A DNA stretch of 26,969 nt from Chloroflexota bacterium (GTDB lineage: Bacteria > Chloroflexota > Ktedonobacteria > Ktedonobacterales > Ktedonobacteraceae): positions 1-26,969 of the forward strand of contig CADDYT010000079.1 of assembly GCA_902810755.1 (NCBI GenBank), given 5' to 3'. This document shows positions 24,797 to 26,969 of the stretch, piece by piece. The position numbers and the translations under genes are program-made. Every line of letters begins with the position of its first letter. The first letter of the stretch is position 1. The notes under the pieces were generated by a model. It was not told the DNA's origin and ran no database searches. It worked only from the letters and a program-made list of their open reading frames with translations.

Positions 24797-25603
24797 CTAC
24801 TCGTTCTCTTCGGTTCCGGCTTCTTCAGTCGCTTCGGCTTCTTCAGTCGCTTCGGCCTCTTCGGTTTCAGCTTCCTCTGCTGCTTCCGCTTCGGCCCCGG
24901 TTTCAGCTTCGGCTTCTGTGGCCTTAGCCTCCAGCGAGAGCCGCTGGCTGGCTTCTTCGGCGCTCAAGCCTTCGCCAAAGACCATTTCGATCCAGCGCAC
25001 GGCGCTTTCCGGCATAATCAGCGAGTCGTGCTTGAGCATCTCGACGACGTTGATCGAGGCGACGTGCTGCACTTTGGCGCCGGGGATGTTGCGCGTGGAG
25101 AGGATGATATTCTCATCGCGCTGCGGCAGCATAATCAGGACATTTTTGCCCTTTTCGGCCACCGCCAGGCGATCCAGTAGCGCCAGCATCTCTCTAGTGC
25201 GCGGGGCCTCCAGCTTCAGGTCTTCCACGACAATCAACTGCTCGTTGGCAACTTTGTCCGAAAGGACGGAGCGAATAGCCAGGCGGCGCATCTTCTTCGG
25301 CACATCATGATGATAGGGGTGCGGCTTCGGGCCGAAGACGACACCGCCATGACGGAACTGTGGAGAGCGCGTGCTTCCCTGGCGCGCGTGGCCCGTTCCC
25401 TTCTGCCGGTAGGGCTTCTTGTTGCCGCCCGATACCTCGGCGCGCGTCTTCGTCGAAGCGTTCCCCTGGCGACGATTCACCAGTTGCGCGGTGACCACCT
25501 GGTGCAGGACCGCCACGTTGGGAACGATGCCGAACACCTGCTCGCTCAGTTCGAGCTCTTTTACGGCCTCTCCGGCCATGTTATATACTGTAGTCGAGGG
25601 CAT
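24797..25603 (-). CDS. rplD: Large-subunit ribosomal protein L4 (uL4) with acidic tail
   Basis: 268 residues against 200-215 usual. The core has NASTKTRAEVSGGNKKPYRQ, KGTGHARQGSTRSPQFRHGG and VVFGPKPHPYHHDVPKKMRR, the tunnel loop. The C-terminal domain ends at about 208. A strongly acidic Glu/Ala/Thr tail of about 55 residues follows, including a duplicated ATEEAE unit. In E. coli L4 represses its own S10 operon; no equivalent leader is in the window. ATG is preceded by GAGG within the end of rplC. Confidence 0.97.
   Translation of the reverse strand: MPSTTVYNMAGEAVKELELSEQVFGIVPNVAVLHQVVTAQLVNRRQGNASTKTRAEVSGGNKKPYRQKGTGHARQGSTRSPQFRHGGVVFGPKPHPYHHDVPKKMRRLAIRSVLSDKVANEQLIVVEDLKLEAPRTREMLALLDRLAVAEKGKNVLIMLPQRDENIILSTRNIPGAKVQHVASINVVEMLKHDSLIMPESAVRWIEMVFGEGLSAEEASQRLSLEAKATEAEAETGAEAEAAEEAETEEAEATEEAEATEEAGTEENE
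24821..24856. repeat. Two tandem 18-bp units in the L4 tail
   Basis: TTCTTCAGTCGCTTCGGC occurs twice back-to-back (24821-24838 and 24839-24856). It codes for the ATEEAE duplication in the acidic tail of L4, a sign of recent expansion. Confidence 0.9.
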
Positions 25604-25608
25604 TTCGG

Positions 25609-26421
25609 TTACCTCATCACATGCTTCTTCACCATGAGCAGGCCGCCGTTGGCGCCAGGGACGGACCCTTTCACCACCAGCAGATTACGCTCGGCGTCAG
25701 CTTGAATTACTTGCAATCCTTTGACCGTCACACGCTCATTGCCCATGTGACCGGCCATGCGCGTTCCCTTCAGGACTCGGCCCGGCGTGGTGCCGGAACC
25801 AATCGAACCGGGCGCGCGCGTACGGTCCGACTGACCGTGTGTCTTCGGGCCACCACGGAAGCCATGACGTTTGACTCCGCCCTGGAACCCTTTTCCTTTG
25901 GAGGTACCGACGACATCAACTTCCTCGCCGACGGTAAACAGGTCTGCGCCAAACTGCTTACCCAGTTCCAGACCTTCGGCGTTCGCGCCCTTCTGTAAAC
26001 CTACCTCACGCAGCACCTTGAACGGCCCCAGTTCTGGCCCCGGTCGGCGCTGGCGGTTGTTCTGTACTTTTAGCAGCTTCTCGATCTGCTTATCTTTTTT
26101 CGCGGCGGTCACGGCCTCTTTTGCTTCTTCCGCTTCGCCTTCTTTTTTGCGCTGTTCTTGCTGATATGTTTGCAAGCGCCTGCGCTGCGCTCGTAATAAT
26201 TGCAGGCTATGGCCGAGATGACCGAGTTCGGCGCGCGTGGCATGCTTGATCGTTTTCGGCTCGAAACCAATCTGCACGGCTTCGTAGCCATCTCGCGCCG
26301 GGGTCTTGATCTGTGTCACGACGCACGGGCCGACTTCTATCACTGTTACCGGAATGGCTGCGCCATTAGGCCCGAATACCTGAGTCATGCCGACCTTCCT
26401 GCCCAGTAATGCATTAAGCAT
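25609..26421 (-). CDS. rplC: Large-subunit ribosomal protein L3 (uL3) with charged insert
   Basis: 270 residues against about 205-215 usual. N-terminal core: [20 protein letters not shown] and [18 protein letters not shown]-terminal core: [20 protein letters not shown], then [20 protein letters not shown] and [20 protein letters not shown]. Residues about 71-131 are an insert rich in Gln, Arg, Lys and Glu, probably a helical hairpin or coiled coil, placed after AELGHLG and before [12 protein letters not shown] has GAGGA about 7 bases upstream. Confidence 0.97.
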   Translation of the reverse strand: MLNALLGRKVGMTQVFGPNGAAIPVTVIEVGPCVVTQIKTPARDGYEAVQIGFEPKTIKHATRAELGHLGHSLQLLRAQRRRLQTYQQEQRKKEGEAEEAKEAVTAAKKDKQIEKLLKVQNNRQRRPGPELGPFKVLREVGLQKGANAEGLELGKQFGADLFTVGEEVDVVGTSKGKGFQGGVKRHGFRGGPKTHGQSDRTRAPGSIGSGTTPGRVLKGTRMAGHMGNERVTVKGLQVIQADAERNLLVVKGSVPGANGGLLMVKKHVMR

Positions 26422-26444
26422 CTCTTTATCCTCTTTTCTCGTCT

Positions 26445-26476
26445 CGCTCTAGAGCGCGCTCTCAATTGCGCCCTAC
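26445..26476. repeat. Palindromic cluster between rpsJ and rplC
   Basis: Two overlapping 12-base palindromes, CGCTCTAGAGCG (26445-26456) and AGAGCGCGCTCT (26451-26462), are followed by the half-site CAATTGCGCCCTAC, which overlaps the rpsJ stop. The half-site is shared with the rpsM-rpsK gap (11417-11427). Confidence 0.6.
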
Positions 26477-26790
26477 AGTTTGATCTCGATATCTACGCCA
26501 GCGGGCAGATTTAAACGTGTCAGGGCCTCTACGGTTTTGTTTGTCGGCTCAATAATATCAATCAGGCGTTTATGAGTGCGAATCTCAAACTGTTCGCGTG
26601 AATCTTTGTCAATAAACGTTGAGCGCATCACCGTAAACTTGTTGATCTCGGTTGGCAGCGGCACCGGGCCAGAAACCCGTGCGCCTGTCTGCTGGGCCGT
26701 ATCCACAATCTGCATCGCTGACTGATCGAGAATCCGATGGTCGTATGCTTTCAAGCGAATACGTATGCGTTGTTTTGTCCCTGTTGCCAT
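26473..26790 (-). CDS. rpsJ: Small-subunit ribosomal protein S10 (uS10)
   Basis: 105 residues, normal. It is also the NusE antitermination partner. It has [40 protein letters not shown] and the C-terminal [26 protein letters not shown] lies 7 bases before ATG, directly after a strong hairpin that separates it from tuf. Confidence 0.98.
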   Translation of the reverse strand: MATGTKQRIRIRLKAYDHRILDQSAMQIVDTAQQTGARVSGPVPLPTEINKFTVMRSTFIDKDSREQFEIRTHKRLIDIIEPTNKTVEALTRLNLPAGVDIEIKL

Positions 26791-26803
26791 TGTTGTTCTC
26801 CTC

Positions 26804-26831
26804 GTAAGGGCGCTATTGCTAGCGCCCTTAC
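26804..26831 (-). promoter_or_regulatory. 12-bp perfect hairpin between tuf and rpsJ
   Basis: GTAAGGGCGCTA, loop of four bases, and its exact complement. It lies 12 bases after the tuf stop codon and ends where the rpsJ ribosome-binding site GAGGAG begins. No T-run follows, so it is more likely an mRNA processing or translation-control hairpin than a terminator. Confidence 0.7.
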
Positions 26832-26843
26832 AGTCAGCAAAGC

Positions 26844-26969
26844 TTATTGTTCGACTTTGACGCAGACGCCTGCGCCCACAGTGCGGCCGCCTTCGCGAAT
26901 GGCGAAGCGCACGCCCTCTTCCATGGCCACCGGCTGGATCAGTTCGACGGTCATCTCGATGTTGTCGCC
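26844..26969 (-). CDS. tuf: Elongation factor Tu, C-terminal 41 residues (partial)
   Basis: The window opens inside the gene; only the end is present. It reads [20 protein letters not shown], then [14 protein letters not shown], then VCVKVEQ before TAA. This is the third beta-barrel domain of EF-Tu. The last residues differ from the common GVVTKIL(E) ending. Position directly upstream of rpsJ is the usual str-S10 junction. The start lies outside the window. Confidence 0.96.
   Translation of the reverse strand, partial: GDNIEMTVELIQPVAMEEGVRFAIREGGRTVGAGVCVKVEQ

Noticed and set aside
24183..25310. Plus-strand open frame opposite rplB-rplW-rplD
   Set aside because: Serine/alanine-rich translation is the complement of the acidic L4 tail; no domain or start signal is present.

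Overview
The window is a stretch of bacterial chromosome, GC-rich and densely coding. It is dominated by one very long minus-strand ribosomal-protein superoperon that fills about 6.7 kb to the right edge. Gene order, the Zn-type copies of S4, S14, L24 and L36, the tuf-rpsJ junction and the small metabolic genes on the left fit a Chloroflexota genome. Class Ktedonobacteria (Ktedonobacter or Thermogemmatispora-like) is my best guess, but that is an inference from gene content and protein style only.

Left part (1-5.6 kb): a 15-bp tandem repeat at the edge, then glutamate dehydrogenase and an orphan peptide-type ABC substrate-binding lipoprotein on the minus strand, separated by an intrinsic terminator. 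Arginase and a branched-chain aminotransferase run on the plus strand, divergent from the lipoprotein. These are amino-acid nitrogen metabolism genes: peptide uptake, arginine hydrolysis, glutamate deamination and branched-chain transamination.

Convergent zone (5.57-6.70 kb): ilvE and the end of the ribosomal operon face each other. Each end carries a long perfect palindrome (39-bp and 33-bp arms) that can act as a bidirectional terminator. Between them lie remnants of two tandem luciferase-like (LLM) oxidoreductase genes: one keeps only the N-terminal 25 codons, the other has lost its N-terminal part. The second is also split by a 229-bp MITE-like element with 18-bp perfect terminal inverted repeats and an 11-bp target duplication.

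Right part (6.70-26.97 kb, all minus, listed 5' to 3'): tuf(partial)-rpsJ-rplC-rplD-rplW-rplB-rpsS-rplV-rpsC-rplP-rpmC-rpsQ-rplN-rplX-rplE-rpsZ-rpsH-rplF // rplR-rpsE-rpmD-rplO-secY // adk-map // infA-rpmJ-rpsM-rpsK-rpsD-rpoA-rplQ-truA-rplM-rpsI. The three breaks marked // are the larger gaps. Each holds a related GC-rich repeat with the core CAGGNNNAAGGCC, and two also hold good sigma70-type promoters.

The most unusual feature is that many ribosomal proteins are much longer than normal, through low-complexity or charged additions. S3 has a tail of about 180 residues with [12 protein letters not shown] repeats. L18 and L17 have internal inserts of about 90 residues, L3 has one of about 60, S5 has an RGG-like tail, L4 and S17 have acidic tails, and L15 and L13 have small tails. 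Neighbours such as S10, S19, L22, L14, L5, S8, S4 and S13 have ordinary lengths. This selective pattern is the best candidate here for previously undescribed biology.
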